Made by a program: the position numbers and the translations under genes
Part shown: piece after piece, positions 1-8,770 of the stretch
Position numbering within the stretch: position 1 is the stretch's first letter
Layout of the letters: each line of letters begins with the position of its first letter
Origin: an uncultured Woeseia sp.
GTDB taxonomy: Bacteria > Pseudomonadota > Gammaproteobacteria > Steroidobacterales > Woeseiaceae
Length of the DNA: 64,000 nucleotides
Assembly: GCA_937925605.1 (NCBI GenBank)
Contig: CALALV010000003.1
Span: 1-64,000 of the forward strand
Reading direction: 5' to 3'
The notes under the pieces: model-generated
What the model saw: the letters and a program-made list of their open reading frames with translations, nothing else
Databases searched by the model: none
What the model was told of the DNA's origin: nothing

Positions 1-427
1 GCCCTCCCGCGGCCAGCGCGACCACCGGGTCCGCCGGCGGCGCGTCGCCCGCCGTGATCGCGTCCAGCGCGGCGCTGAAACCCTGCAAGGCCGAATCGAG
101 TCCGGCGAGCGCGGCGCCAGGTTCTGCGCCGGCGCCGCCGTCGTAAGCCGCCGCGGCGACCGAAAACGCGTCGAGCGCAGGATCGACAAGGTCGAGCCGC
201 CGGGCCTGCTCGCGCTGGAGGTCGGCGATCGACGCGAGCGGCTGCTGTACGCCCGTGACCCCGAGCAGCGTCACGACTGCCACGACGACCGGCAATGCGA
301 CGAGCAGCAGGCAGGCTGAACTCAGGCGCAGCGCGAGGCCGGGTCGGAACGGATCGCCCGGCCGCGCAAGTGCCACCTGCGTGTTAAAGAGGCTGCGCCG
401 ATCGTGCGCGGCGCCGTGCGCGATCAT
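1..427 (-). CDS. membrane sensor protein, probably histidine kinase (partial, C-terminus off the left edge)
   Basis: A minus-strand frame is open from an ATG at 425-427 to the left edge, 142 codons with no stop. About 30 mostly soluble residues are followed by a strongly hydrophobic segment (about residues 32-56, rich in Leu and Val), then an Ala/Asp/Glu-rich stretch that looks like an extracytoplasmic helical sensor domain. This matches the N-terminal architecture of the complete kinase next door (526-2484). The kinase or other output domain lies outside the window, so 'histidine kinase' is inferred from context only; a chemoreceptor or diguanylate cyclase would begin the same way. Confidence 0.55.
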   Translation of the reverse strand, partial: MIAHGAAHDRRSLFNTQVALARPGDPFRPGLALRLSSACLLLVALPVVVAVVTLLGVTGVQQPLASIADLQREQARRLDLVDPALDAFSVAAAAYDGGAGAEPGAALAGLDSALQGFSAALDAITAGDAPPADPVVALAAGG

Positions 428-525
428 CCCGGCGGCCGTCGACCTGCGGCCTGTTCGGACAGCACCTGTCACGGCTGCGGTCTCCCGGCGCCCGGTGCCT
501 GTCGGGGATACTCAGGCGCCATGCG

Positions 526-2484
526 TCACCCGGTGCCGGCCAGGCGTTCGGCGCGACCCTGCCAGGCGCTCGCGCACGGCAGCGCCGCATCGATCGGCCA
601 GCATACGACGAACTCGGTTCCCGGCGCCCGCGCGGGATCGGAGCGCACTTCGATCGTGCCGCCGTAGGTATCGACGAGCTTCTTCAGGATCGCGAGCCCC
701 ATCCCGCTGCCCTCGACGCTGTCGCGCGGCTTCAGCGTCTGGAACATGCCGAAGATGCGCTCGTGATAGGACGGGTCGATGCCGGGGCCGTTGTCGGCCA
801 CGACGATGCGGACGTGGTCGCGGCGCAGTTCGCAGTCGACGGACACCATGCCGTCGTCGTCGCTGTGCTTGAACGCGTTGTCGACGAGGTTGCGCACGAC
901 CTGCTCGAGCGGCGTCTTCCAGGTCGAGACCCGGCCGAAGTCCCCGTGATAGAGGACCTGTGTACCCTGCGGGCAGACCATATCGACCGCGTCCTCGACC
1001 AGGTCGCGCAGGTCGACGACCTCGCGCGGCGCCCGGTGACGGCCCGCGCGCGAGTACTCGAGCAGCGAGTCGAGCAACTTTTCCAGGCGCTGGATGCGTC
1101 CTTGCATCATGTCGAGGTGCCGCTGCGAATCGCCGGGCAGGTCGTCGCCAAGGTCTTCGCGCAGGAAACCGGCGAGGCTGTCGATCGCGCGCATCGGCGC
1201 CTTCAGGTCGTGCGACGCGACGTAGGCAAACTGGTCGAGCTCCCGGTTCGCGAGCTCGAGGGCCGTGCTGCGTTCCTTCAGCGTCCGCTCGCTGCGCCGC
1301 AGTGCGAGCGCGCTGTGCCGGAACGCTTCGAGCGCGCCGGCCAGCTCCGTCAGTTCGTCCGCACCATCGCAGGGCACCGGCTCGTCGAGCCGTCCGCTCG
1401 TCAACGCCTGGGTTGCCCGGGTCAGCCGCCCGAGACGGCGCAGGACGCTGCCGCGCACGACGACGATCATGATGACGAAGGCAATCAGTGTCGCCAGCAC
1501 GCCGATGCCGAGCTGCATCAGGCTCGATCGGGTCAGCGCGCGGTCCGCGGCGTACAGCAGTTCCTTGACCCTGGCATCGTTTTCGCGGTCGAGCTGGCCG
1601 ATGCTGTCCACGAGCTGCATGCCGCGAGCGCGCACGGCCTGCTGTTCCGCGCTCTCCTGCTCGCGCAGCACGACGATCCGGTCCATCGTGTCGAACAGGC
1701 CGCCCTCGTCCAGTGCCAGGCGGAAGACGGTTTCGAACATCTCGCCGAGCTCGCGCCGGTAGGGCCGCTCCGGCAGGTGGGCAAGTTCGGCCAGTGCGCC
1801 GCGCAGGCGCGCCGCGAACCCGGCGCGCAGGTCGGCCACGGCGCCGCCGCTCTGGCGCGTGGCGTTCTCCCGCGCCAGCACGCCGAGTGTGACCGCGTGG
1901 TAGCCAAGCGCATCCAGCCGGCGTCGCGGGTCCTCGTCGTGCGTCGCATCGGCCGCGGCGAGTGCCGCGGCGGCTGCGATGCGCTCGCCGGCATCGACAA
2001 TCGCTGCGACCTGCTGTTCGCGTTGCTCCGTGGCCGCTATGCGGCGGCTCGTGGTGGCGAGCGTCTGGCGCAGGGCCTGCTCCATGGCATCGTAGGCCTC
2101 GGTAAGCGCGGCGCCGGTCGGACCGGAAACGCTGTCGGCGAGCGCGTCGAGGTTCGCGCGCATGCCGGCTATGGAGCGCTCGACCTGCCCGAGCGATGCA
2201 TCGAAAGCCTCGCTGGTTCCGAAGTTGCGCGGCACCGCGAACAGCATGTTCAGCGCACGCGAGCTCTCGCGAAAGCCGCGGTCGTGTGCGCCGAAACGAT
2301 CCGTTGCCTGCGCAACGGCCGATATCGGCTCGTGCACCGGACGCGTGCCGAGGATGCCGATCACACCGCCCGCCACCGGCAACAGCGCCAGCACGGCAAA
2401 CGAGGCCGTGAGCCGCGCGCCAACGCCGTAGCGGAATTTCGTTTTTTGGTCCGCGCTGGCGCGCATAGCCTGCTTGGCCGGCAT
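526..2484 (-). CDS. membrane sensor histidine kinase (HAMP, phytochrome-type kinase core)
   Basis: A 652-residue sensor kinase. In order it has TM1 (about 24-46), a large helical periplasmic domain (about 47-322), TM2 (about 325-344), HAMP (about 345-398), a HisKA domain with phosphoacceptor H425 in the motif ASHDLKAPMR, and a HATPase with an N-box (NLVDNAFKHS), DNGPGID and GSGMGLAI. The H-box and FGMFQTL segment are typical of kinases that signal to small Rcp1-type regulators, and two such regulators lie nearby (8327-8758 and 10014-10439). The frame is open up to 2595, but I chose ATG 2484 because AAAGGA lies nine bases upstream and the extra residues are not protein-like. It is divergent from the solute-binding protein at 2613, so the two may share a control region. 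The ligand is unknown. Confidence 0.88.
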   Translation of the reverse strand: MPAKQAMRASADQKTKFRYGVGARLTASFAVLALLPVAGGVIGILGTRPVHEPISAVAQATDRFGAHDRGFRESSRALNMLFAVPRNFGTSEAFDASLGQVERSIAGMRANLDALADSVSGPTGAALTEAYDAMEQALRQTLATTSRRIAATEQREQQVAAIVDAGERIAAAAALAAADATHDEDPRRRLDALGYHAVTLGVLARENATRQSGGAVADLRAGFAARLRGALAELAHLPERPYRRELGEMFETVFRLALDEGGLFDTMDRIVVLREQESAEQQAVRARGMQLVDSIGQLDRENDARVKELLYAADRALTRSSLMQLGIGVLATLIAFVIMIVVVRGSVLRRLGRLTRATQALTSGRLDEPVPCDGADELTELAGALEAFRHSALALRRSERTLKERSTALELANRELDQFAYVASHDLKAPMRAIDSLAGFLREDLGDDLPGDSQRHLDMMQGRIQRLEKLLDSLLEYSRAGRHRAPREVVDLRDLVEDAVDMVCPQGTQVLYHGDFGRVSTWKTPLEQVVRNLVDNAFKHSDDDGMVSVDCELRRDHVRIVVADNGPGIDPSYHERIFGMFQTLKPRDSVEGSGMGLAILKKLVDTYGGTIEVRSDPARAPGTEFVVCWPIDAALPCASAWQGRAERLAGTG

Positions 2485-2612
2485 GTCGGGAGGTCCTTTC
2501 TCGATACCGGTGTAGTCGGCCGCGTTGGCCGCAACTTGAGCCTTGCCCCTAAATTCCAGCGGTCCGCTGCCGACATCCCGTAGTGGTCGTTGCATTCCGG
2601 AAACCGTTCACC

Positions 2613-4055
2613 ATGCCCTTCGCTCGCCGCCTGTCACGCCGCCAGTTCCTGCAGACCTCGCTCGCCGGCAGCCTCGCCGCCGGGCTCGGGCTCGGCGCGG
2701 AGGCCCCGGCCCACGACATCGCCGTCGCCGCGGCCGGCCACCTGGCCGGATCGTCCCGCCCGGTGCTGCGCCTGCTGTTGCCCGAGGGCAGCGAGAGCAA
2801 CCTGCAGCCGATCATCGACGAGTTCGATGCCGCCACCGGCGTGCGCATCGAAACGCTGACGACCGGCGTCGACGACATCAACACCGTGCTGTTGCTGGAC
2901 CGGCTGACCGGCCGCAGTCGCTGTGACGTGGCCCTGCCGGCCACGTTCGGCATCCCGGACCTCGCGGAGGCGGGCGCGCTTCAGCCGCTCGACGACTATG
3001 CGCGACGCTACGAACCGGCTGGCTACCAGGCGGACTCGCTCTATGCCATCGGCGACTTCTACGCGGGTCGCCTGTACGGCTACCAGGCCGACGGCGACGT
3101 CTACCTGCTGTTCTACAACGCCGCGTTCCTCGAGGACGAGAAAAATCGCGCCGCCTACGCCGATCGCTACGGCGAGTCGCTCGGCGTGCCGGGCAGCTGG
3201 CAGGAACTCGACCGGCAGCTGCAGTTCTTTCACGATCCGGCGCACGGCCGCTTCGGCGGCGCGCTGTTTCGCACGCCGCGTTACATCGCCTGGGAATGGT
3301 GGATGCGCCTGCACAGCAAGGGGGCCGTGCCGTTCGACACGGACATGCGACCAACGATTGCCGGCGACGCGGGCGTCGCCGCGCTCGAGGAACTGACCAG
3401 CGCCACGCGCTACCTGTGCGCGAGCAGCCGCAGCAATAACCTCTTCGAGAACTGGCAGGAGTTCTCGAGCGGCCGAATTTTCTGCAACCTCGGCTGGGGC
3501 GGCAGCCAGAAGTATTTTCGCCGGCACTCGCAGAATTTTCCCCGCGGACTCGTGTTCGGCCACGCGCCAGGCAACGAAGGCCGCGGCAAGCAGGATGCGA
3601 TGTCGTTCTTCAACTGGGGCTGGAACTACGCGGTCCCGTCCGGCTCCGCGTCTCCCGAACTCGCCTACCTGTTCGCGCTGTACGCGTCGAGCCCCGGCAT
3701 GTCGACGCTGGCCGTGCGCCAGCCCGACGGCTTCTTCGACCCGGTTCGTGAGAGCCACTACGCTGACCCGGAGATCGAACAGGTCTATTCGCGTCCGTTC
3801 CTCGAGGCACACCGGCAGGCGATGCGCGCGGCCGTACCGGACCTCTACCTGCGCGGCCAGGGCGACTACTTCGCCGCGCTCTCCGACTATGTCATCCAGG
3901 CGGACCGGCGCATGCTGACGCCACGGGAAGCCATGCAGGCGGTCGCCAAGCTCTGGGACGAGACCACGGACCGGCTGGGTCGCGACGAGCAGGTTCGCCA
4001 GTGGCACGCGCTGCTCGAGCGTTATCCCGCGAGCCTGCGGCCGCGGTCCGCGTAG
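2613..4055 (+). CDS. Tat-exported extracellular solute-binding protein, family 1
   Basis: A 480-residue periplasmic binding protein of the ABC-transporter family-1 type (SBP_bac_1). The N-terminus carries a twin-arginine signal (SRRQFLQT after the start) followed by an Ala/Gly/Leu-rich stretch, so export is probably by Tat. The mature part has the usual two-lobe sequence style: an early segment RLLLPEGSESNLQPIIDEF and later aromatic-rich ligand-cleft segments. The frame opens at a GTG at 2583, but ATG 2613 places the RR motif at the normal distance from the start. No permease or ATPase gene is adjacent. Divergence from a sensor kinase suggests it could present a ligand to that kinase instead of feeding a transporter, which is inference. 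The substrate cannot be read from the sequence. Confidence 0.82.
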   Translation: MPFARRLSRRQFLQTSLAGSLAAGLGLGAEAPAHDIAVAAAGHLAGSSRPVLRLLLPEGSESNLQPIIDEFDAATGVRIETLTTGVDDINTVLLLDRLTGRSRCDVALPATFGIPDLAEAGALQPLDDYARRYEPAGYQADSLYAIGDFYAGRLYGYQADGDVYLLFYNAAFLEDEKNRAAYADRYGESLGVPGSWQELDRQLQFFHDPAHGRFGGALFRTPRYIAWEWWMRLHSKGAVPFDTDMRPTIAGDAGVAALEELTSATRYLCASSRSNNLFENWQEFSSGRIFCNLGWGGSQKYFRRHSQNFPRGLVFGHAPGNEGRGKQDAMSFFNWGWNYAVPSGSASPELAYLFALYASSPGMSTLAVRQPDGFFDPVRESHYADPEIEQVYSRPFLEAHRQAMRAAVPDLYLRGQGDYFAALSDYVIQADRRMLTPREAMQAVAKLWDETTDRLGRDEQVRQWHALLERYPASLRPRSA

Positions 4056-4062
4056 CGGTACC

Positions 4063-5355
4063 TCAGGCGGTGCCGGAGCGCTGGCCGGCGTCGCCCGCGA
4101 ACACGTAGCAGCTCTTGCCCGCGCGCTTCGCCGCGTACATGGCATCGTCGGCGCGCGCGAGCAGCGCTTCGTAGTGGGTCCCGTCAGCCGGGTACAGCGC
4201 GATGCCGATGCTGGCACCGACCTCCACCTCGCTGCCGGCCACCGTGAACGGCTGGCCGACCAGGTCGCGCAGCTTCGCCGCCACGCGTTCGACGTCGTTG
4301 CGGGCGGCCGCGCTCGCCAGCACCGCGAACTCGTCACCGCCCAGGCGCGCAAAGGTATCTTCCTGGCGCAGCGCGTCGCCGACGCGGGTCGCGATGGCGC
4401 GCAACAGTTCGTCGCCGGCCGCATGCCCGAGCTCGTCGTTGACAGCCTTGAAGCCGTCCAGGTCGAACATCAACAGCACCGGCGCGATGCGCGGGTAGCC
4501 CGCACCCGCCGCGGCCAGCGCGGCCGTGGTGATGGCGCGAAACGCACGCCGGTTGACCAGCCCGGTCAGCTCGTCGATTTCCGCCTGGGCGCGCAGCTGC
4601 TGCTCGGCTTCCTTGCGCTCGCTGATGTCGACCATCGTGCCCTCGACCGTGGCCTCGCCGCTCGTTGCATCGCGCACGGCCGCCGCGCTGACCAGCAGCG
4701 TCGCTATCTCGCCGCCGCGCCGGTGCAGCCCGAGCTCGAAGCCGTCGAGCAGCCCCTCGTCGGCGAGCAGGCGACGCGCCTCCGCCAGTTCGCCTGCGTC
4801 CGCGAACAGGCTGCCTGCTCGCGCCGCGCGCAGCACGTCGCGCTCCTGGTCGAAGCCGAGCGTGCGGGCGAGCGCGGAATTCACAGCGAGCAGCGTGCCG
4901 GCCTCGTCCATCTGGAAAACGCCGACCGGGACGGAATCGAACAGGCGGCGGAAGCGCGCCTCGGAGCGCCGCAGCTCGGCCTTGATCCGTGCGCGCTCGA
5001 TCGCGTACTGCAGCGTGCGCAACAGCCCGTCGGGGTCCGTGCGACCCTTCAGCACGTAGTCCTGCGCGCCCTTGCGTACGGCCTCGAGTGCCATCGTACG
5101 GTCGGCGTTGCCGCTCAGGATGATGACCGGCAGGTCGGGCGCCGCCGCGGTCAGGCTCTCCAGCGATTCGATGCCGAAGCTGTCCGGCAGCGACAGGTCG
5201 AGCAGCACCGCGTCCGGGCGCGCCGCCCGGATCGCGGCGATCGCCGCGGCGAGCGAGTCGGCGACGGCTAGCCGGTGATCGTCGCCGAGCGCGGCGAACT
5301 CCTCGCGCAGCAGGTATACGTCGGCCGGGTTGTCCTCGACGAGCAGTATGTCCAT
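4063..5355 (-). CDS. REC-PAS-GGDEF response regulator (diguanylate cyclase)
   Basis: A 430-residue protein predicted to make cyclic di-GMP under phosphorylation control. It has a receiver domain (residues 1-120, acidic pocket VEDN, phosphoacceptor D53), a PAS domain (about 130-255) and a GGDEF domain with the intact motif at 339-343. RQED at 330-333, five residues before GGDEF, is a canonical RxxD inhibitory site, so product feedback is likely. The gene is convergent with the solute-binding protein and divergent from the hybrid kinase operon at 5581, across about 225 bases. That context suggests it is one output of the local phosphotransfer network; the cognate kinase is not identified. Confidence 0.9.
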   Translation of the reverse strand: MDILLVEDNPADVYLLREEFAALGDDHRLAVADSLAAAIAAIRAARPDAVLLDLSLPDSFGIESLESLTAAAPDLPVIILSGNADRTMALEAVRKGAQDYVLKGRTDPDGLLRTLQYAIERARIKAELRRSEARFRRLFDSVPVGVFQMDEAGTLLAVNSALARTLGFDQERDVLRAARAGSLFADAGELAEARRLLADEGLLDGFELGLHRRGGEIATLLVSAAAVRDATSGEATVEGTMVDISERKEAEQQLRAQAEIDELTGLVNRRAFRAITTAALAAAGAGYPRIAPVLLMFDLDGFKAVNDELGHAAGDELLRAIATRVGDALRQEDTFARLGGDEFAVLASAAARNDVERVAAKLRDLVGQPFTVAGSEVEVGASIGIALYPADGTHYEALLARADDAMYAAKRAGKSCYVFAGDAGQRSGTA

Positions 5356-5580
5356 CCGGATTGCGTGTCCCAGTCTCGAGAAGAGCCGGGGCTCTCCGCA
5401 TCATCGGCTTATCGGTCGTGCCGCCGTCCACTTTAGAGACGGGGTGCCTTATGTCAAATAAACCGTATCTGGCTAAAGGTTCCTTGGCTTCGGCCGATCA
5501 TGCAGCTATAACGCAGATCGCTTCGCTCACGGCCACGTGGGCCCCACGCGGAATGATCCGCCCGAGGCAGGAACAGATCA

Positions 5581-7122
5581 ATGAAGACTGACAGCCCGCT
5601 CGTTCTCATCGTCGAGGACAACCCGGCCGACTTTGCGCTGATCTCGGAGGAACTCGGCGCCGCGATTGAGCGCGGCAGCTTCCGGCTCGAGAACGTGCAG
5701 ACGCTCGCCGCCGCCAGGACCGCGCTCGCCGAGCGCGAGGTCGCCGCCGTCCTGCTCGACCTGTCGCTGCCCGACAGCCAGGGCCTCGAGACCTTCGACG
5801 CCGTCGTCAATGCCGCGCCGAACATCCCGATCGTCGTGCTCACCGGTCTGGACGACGGTGAACTGGGCCTGGCCGCCGTGCGCAACGGCGCCCAGGACTA
5901 TCTCGTCAAGGGCAAGATAGACGCGCTGACGCTCGAACGCACGCTGCACTACTCCGTCGAACGCAAGCGACGCGAGACCGAGCTTCGACAGCGCCAGAGC
6001 CTCGAGGTCATGGCGCAGTTCGCCGACAGCATTGCGACCGACTTCAACGACCTGCTGCAGGTCCTGCTCGGGCAACTGCAGGCACTCGAGTGGCCGCTGC
6101 GCGAGGACCCGGAGCTGCGCGACAAGCTGCGGGCGGCTGCGGACACTGTCGTCGGCGGCGCCGAGCTGACCCGCCGGTTGCTGGCCGTGACCGGCCGCCT
6201 CCCCGACCAGCCGGCACTGCTGGACGCGAACACGCACGTCGCGAAGCTGGCCGAGTCGCTGGCGAAGTCCTTCGAAGGCTCGACCAGCGTGCGCACCGAG
6301 CTGTCCGCCGGCGCCTGGCCGGTGTTCGCCGACCCGGCGCAGCTCGACATGACGATCCTGAACATCGTCAACAATGCGCGGGAAGCGATGCTGGGTCTCG
6401 GCGAAGTCACGATTCGCACCAGCAACCTGACGATCGGCGAGCCGAACGCAGCCGAGCTGCCGGCGGGGGACTACCTTGTGATCGAGATCCGTGACATCGG
6501 TGACGGTCTCACCGCCGAGGAACAGAAAAACCTGTTCCAGCCGTTCCTGGCGGGACGCGGCGACATGCGACTGAAGGGCCTGGGCCTGCACATGACGCAG
6601 AATTTCGTGCGTGCCTCGGGCGGCCACGTCGGCGTGCGCAGCGCCCGCGGCGAGGGCACGACGGTGAGCCTGTACCTGCCGCGTGCCGAGGCGAGCCCGG
6701 AGCCCCGGGCGCGGCACCAGCAGACGCTGCCGGTGCGCCGGCCGCAGAACGTACTCGTGGTCGAGGACGACGCCGAGATGCGGCAGGCGCTGACCGGCTA
6801 CCTGTGGCAGCTCGGCTACCCGACTTTCGAGGCGGACTGCGCGGCCGACGCGTTCGCTCTGCTCGACAGCGGCGAAATCGTGTCGCTCGTCGTGGTCGAT
6901 CGCCGTGGCGTTTCGGGCATCGCCGGAGACGAACTCGTGCGCAAGATGGCGCGCGTGCAGCCCGGGCTGAAGGTGCTGTTCCTCACCAGCACCGGCGCGG
7001 CGCCCGCGCCGGACCTGGACCTGCCCGCGGGCGCCTGTGCCGCGCTCGCGAAGCCGGCGCGCATTTCCGACATGCAGGAACGCCTCGCGGGCCTGCTCGG
7101 CGAAGCGAGGCCGGCGGCATGA
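5581..7122 (+). CDS. REC-kinase-like-REC hybrid protein without the H-box histidine
   Basis: A 513-residue protein: receiver 1 (phosphoacceptor D60, TG at 88-89, K110), a DHp-like and HATPase core, and receiver 2 (D440). In related kinases the H-box reads IAHDFNN; here it is IATDFND, with T153 in place of the phosphoacceptor histidine. The ATP-binding boxes look intact (NIVNNAREA, DIGDG, KGLGLHM). It may therefore be an ATP-binding scaffold or a phosphatase instead of an autokinase, which is inference. It is the first gene of an operon: its stop overlaps the start of the next gene as ATGA. It may pass or receive phosphate through its receivers with the kinase encoded downstream. Confidence 0.85.
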   Translation: MKTDSPLVLIVEDNPADFALISEELGAAIERGSFRLENVQTLAAARTALAEREVAAVLLDLSLPDSQGLETFDAVVNAAPNIPIVVLTGLDDGELGLAAVRNGAQDYLVKGKIDALTLERTLHYSVERKRRETELRQRQSLEVMAQFADSIATDFNDLLQVLLGQLQALEWPLREDPELRDKLRAAADTVVGGAELTRRLLAVTGRLPDQPALLDANTHVAKLAESLAKSFEGSTSVRTELSAGAWPVFADPAQLDMTILNIVNNAREAMLGLGEVTIRTSNLTIGEPNAAELPAGDYLVIEIRDIGDGLTAEEQKNLFQPFLAGRGDMRLKGLGLHMTQNFVRASGGHVGVRSARGEGTTVSLYLPRAEASPEPRARHQQTLPVRRPQNVLVVEDDAEMRQALTGYLWQLGYPTFEADCAADAFALLDSGEIVSLVVVDRRGVSGIAGDELVRKMARVQPGLKVLFLTSTGAAPAPDLDLPAGACAALAKPARISDMQERLAGLLGEARPAA

Positions 7123-8330
7123 TCAACGCACTGGAACTGCAGCGCATGACGCCCGACGCGAACCGCGAGTTCATCGACGCGAACCGGCTGCTGCGCGTAC
7201 TCGTCACCGACGACGACGACGCCGACCGCATGATCATCCGGCGCTCGCTCGATAAGACCGGCCTGCAACTCGAGATTCACGAGGCGGCGACCGGCGCCGA
7301 GGCGCTGCGCCAGCTGCAGGACAAGCGTTTCGACTGCGTGTTCCTCGACTACCGACTGCCCGACATGCAGGGCACGGAGCTGCTGGAGAAGATCACGGGA
7401 GCCGAGTGGCCCATGATCGCCGCGATCATGCTGACGGGCGCCGGCGACGAGACCGTCGCCACGCACGCGCTGACGCACGGCGCGCAGGACTACCTGACGA
7501 AAAGCGAACTCAACGTCACCGCGATTCGCCGGGCACTGCTACGGGCCGTCGAGAAGATCGATCTCCTGAAGGATCTCGAGGAACAGCGCGAGGAACTCGA
7601 GCATTCGAACCGCGAACTCGAGCAATACGCCTACGTAACCTCCCACGACCTGCAGGAGCCGCTGCGCATCATCGTCAGCTTCCTGCAGTTGCTCGAGCGC
7701 CATAACGGCGATCGTCTCGACGACAAGTCGCGCGAATACATGCAGTTCATCGTCGACGGCTCCAAGCGCATGCAGCAGATGGTTGCGAGCCTGCTCGAGC
7801 TCTCGCGCATCGGTCGCGGCAACGAGGACTTCCAGCGCTGCGACGTCGAGGACCTGCTCGAGGAGGCCAGCGCGAACTTGCAGATCTCGATCGGGGAGTC
7901 CGGCGCCGAAGTGAGCTGGGACGCGATGCCGGTCATTGCCTGCAACCGGCAGCGCATCGTGCAGCTGCTGCAGAACCTGATCGGCAACGCGATCAAGTAC
8001 CGCGGCGACGAGCAGCCGCGCATTCACGTCAGCGCGCGGCCGATGGCGATCGACGCCGTGGAACGCCTCAATTACGCGACTTCCGCCCGGCACCAGACGA
8101 TCTGGCAGTTCAGTGTCGACGATAACGGCATCGGTATCGATCCGCGCTACGCGGACCGTATTTTCGTCATCTTCCAGCGCCTGCACGCCCGCGACGCTTA
8201 CGAGGGCACCGGTATCGGCCTGGCGCTGTGCAAGAAGATCGTGCAGATGCATCACGGCAAGATCTGGGTGGAGCCGCGCAACGAGGGCGGCAGCCGCTTC
8301 TGTTTCACGCTGCCGAGCATGCAATCATGA
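7119..8330 (+). CDS. REC-histidine kinase (soluble)
   Basis: A 403-residue soluble hybrid with an N-terminal receiver (acidic DDDD at 31-34, phosphoacceptor D77, LTG, K128), a short coiled linker (about 148-168) and a kinase core. The H-box is TSHDLQEPLR with H176. The HATPase has NLIGNAIKY, DNGIGID and GTGIGLAL. There is no membrane segment. The start is fixed by the ATGA overlap with the preceding gene, and the stop again overlaps the next start (ATGA at 8327-8330), so translation is coupled across three genes. The kinase core is the phytochrome/Rcp1 type, and the next gene encodes an Rcp1-like receiver, its likely partner. Confidence 0.9.
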   Translation: MINALELQRMTPDANREFIDANRLLRVLVTDDDDADRMIIRRSLDKTGLQLEIHEAATGAEALRQLQDKRFDCVFLDYRLPDMQGTELLEKITGAEWPMIAAIMLTGAGDETVATHALTHGAQDYLTKSELNVTAIRRALLRAVEKIDLLKDLEEQREELEHSNRELEQYAYVTSHDLQEPLRIIVSFLQLLERHNGDRLDDKSREYMQFIVDGSKRMQQMVASLLELSRIGRGNEDFQRCDVEDLLEEASANLQISIGESGAEVSWDAMPVIACNRQRIVQLLQNLIGNAIKYRGDEQPRIHVSARPMAIDAVERLNYATSARHQTIWQFSVDDNGIGIDPRYADRIFVIFQRLHARDAYEGTGIGLALCKKIVQMHHGKIWVEPRNEGGSRFCFTLPSMQS

Positions 8331-8758
8331 CCGCGGCGCAGAAACTCCTGCTGCTGGTGGAGGACTCCCCTGCGGACGTCGCGCTGGCCCGGGCGGCGCT
8401 GGCCGACACCTTGCTCACCCACCGCTGCATTTCGTTCTGCGACGGCAGCTCGGCGCTGGACTACCTGTCGGACGAAGGAAACGAGCTGCCCGACCTGGTC
8501 CTGCTCGACCTGAACCTGCCGGGCATGGACGGGCGTGAGCTGCTCGCCGAGATCAAGGGCTCGGCGCGGCTGCTGCAGATTCCCGTGGTGATCCTGACCA
8601 CGTCGAACGCACCGTCGGACCGCGAGCAAGCCTATGCCGGGCACGCCAACAGCTTCGTGACCAAGCCGGTGGACCTCGACGACTACGCGGACATGCTGCG
8701 CTGCGTCGTGCGCTACTGGTTCGACACGGTGACGCTGCCCCGGCACGGGATGGCCTGA
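8327..8758 (+). CDS. single-domain response regulator, Rcp1-like
   Basis: A 143-residue stand-alone receiver with no output domain. It has the acidic VEDS at 11-14, phosphoacceptor D61 in LLDLNLPGMDG, a conserved threonine in ILTTS, and the KP pair in FVTKPVDLDDY. The extended loop before the C-terminal helix is typical of Rcp1-family regulators that partner phytochrome-like kinases. It overlaps the upstream kinase by four bases, so the two are probably co-translated and work as a pair. The output is presumably by protein contact or further phosphotransfer. Confidence 0.9.
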   Translation: MTAAQKLLLLVEDSPADVALARAALADTLLTHRCISFCDGSSALDYLSDEGNELPDLVLLDLNLPGMDGRELLAEIKGSARLLQIPVVILTTSNAPSDREQAYAGHANSFVTKPVDLDDYADMLRCVVRYWFDTVTLPRHGMA

Positions 8759-8770
8759 CGGACTCCCGGT

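Noticed and set aside
945..2583. Long plus-strand open frames opposite the kinase gene and other genes
   Set aside because: These are reverse-strand shadows of high-GC coding sequence: rich in Arg, His and Gln, with no domain, and overlapping a clear gene.
2485..2595. Upstream extension of the sensor kinase frame
   Set aside because: The extra 37 residues are not conserved-looking, and AAAGGA places the start at 2484; the extension also overlaps the divergent gene's control region.
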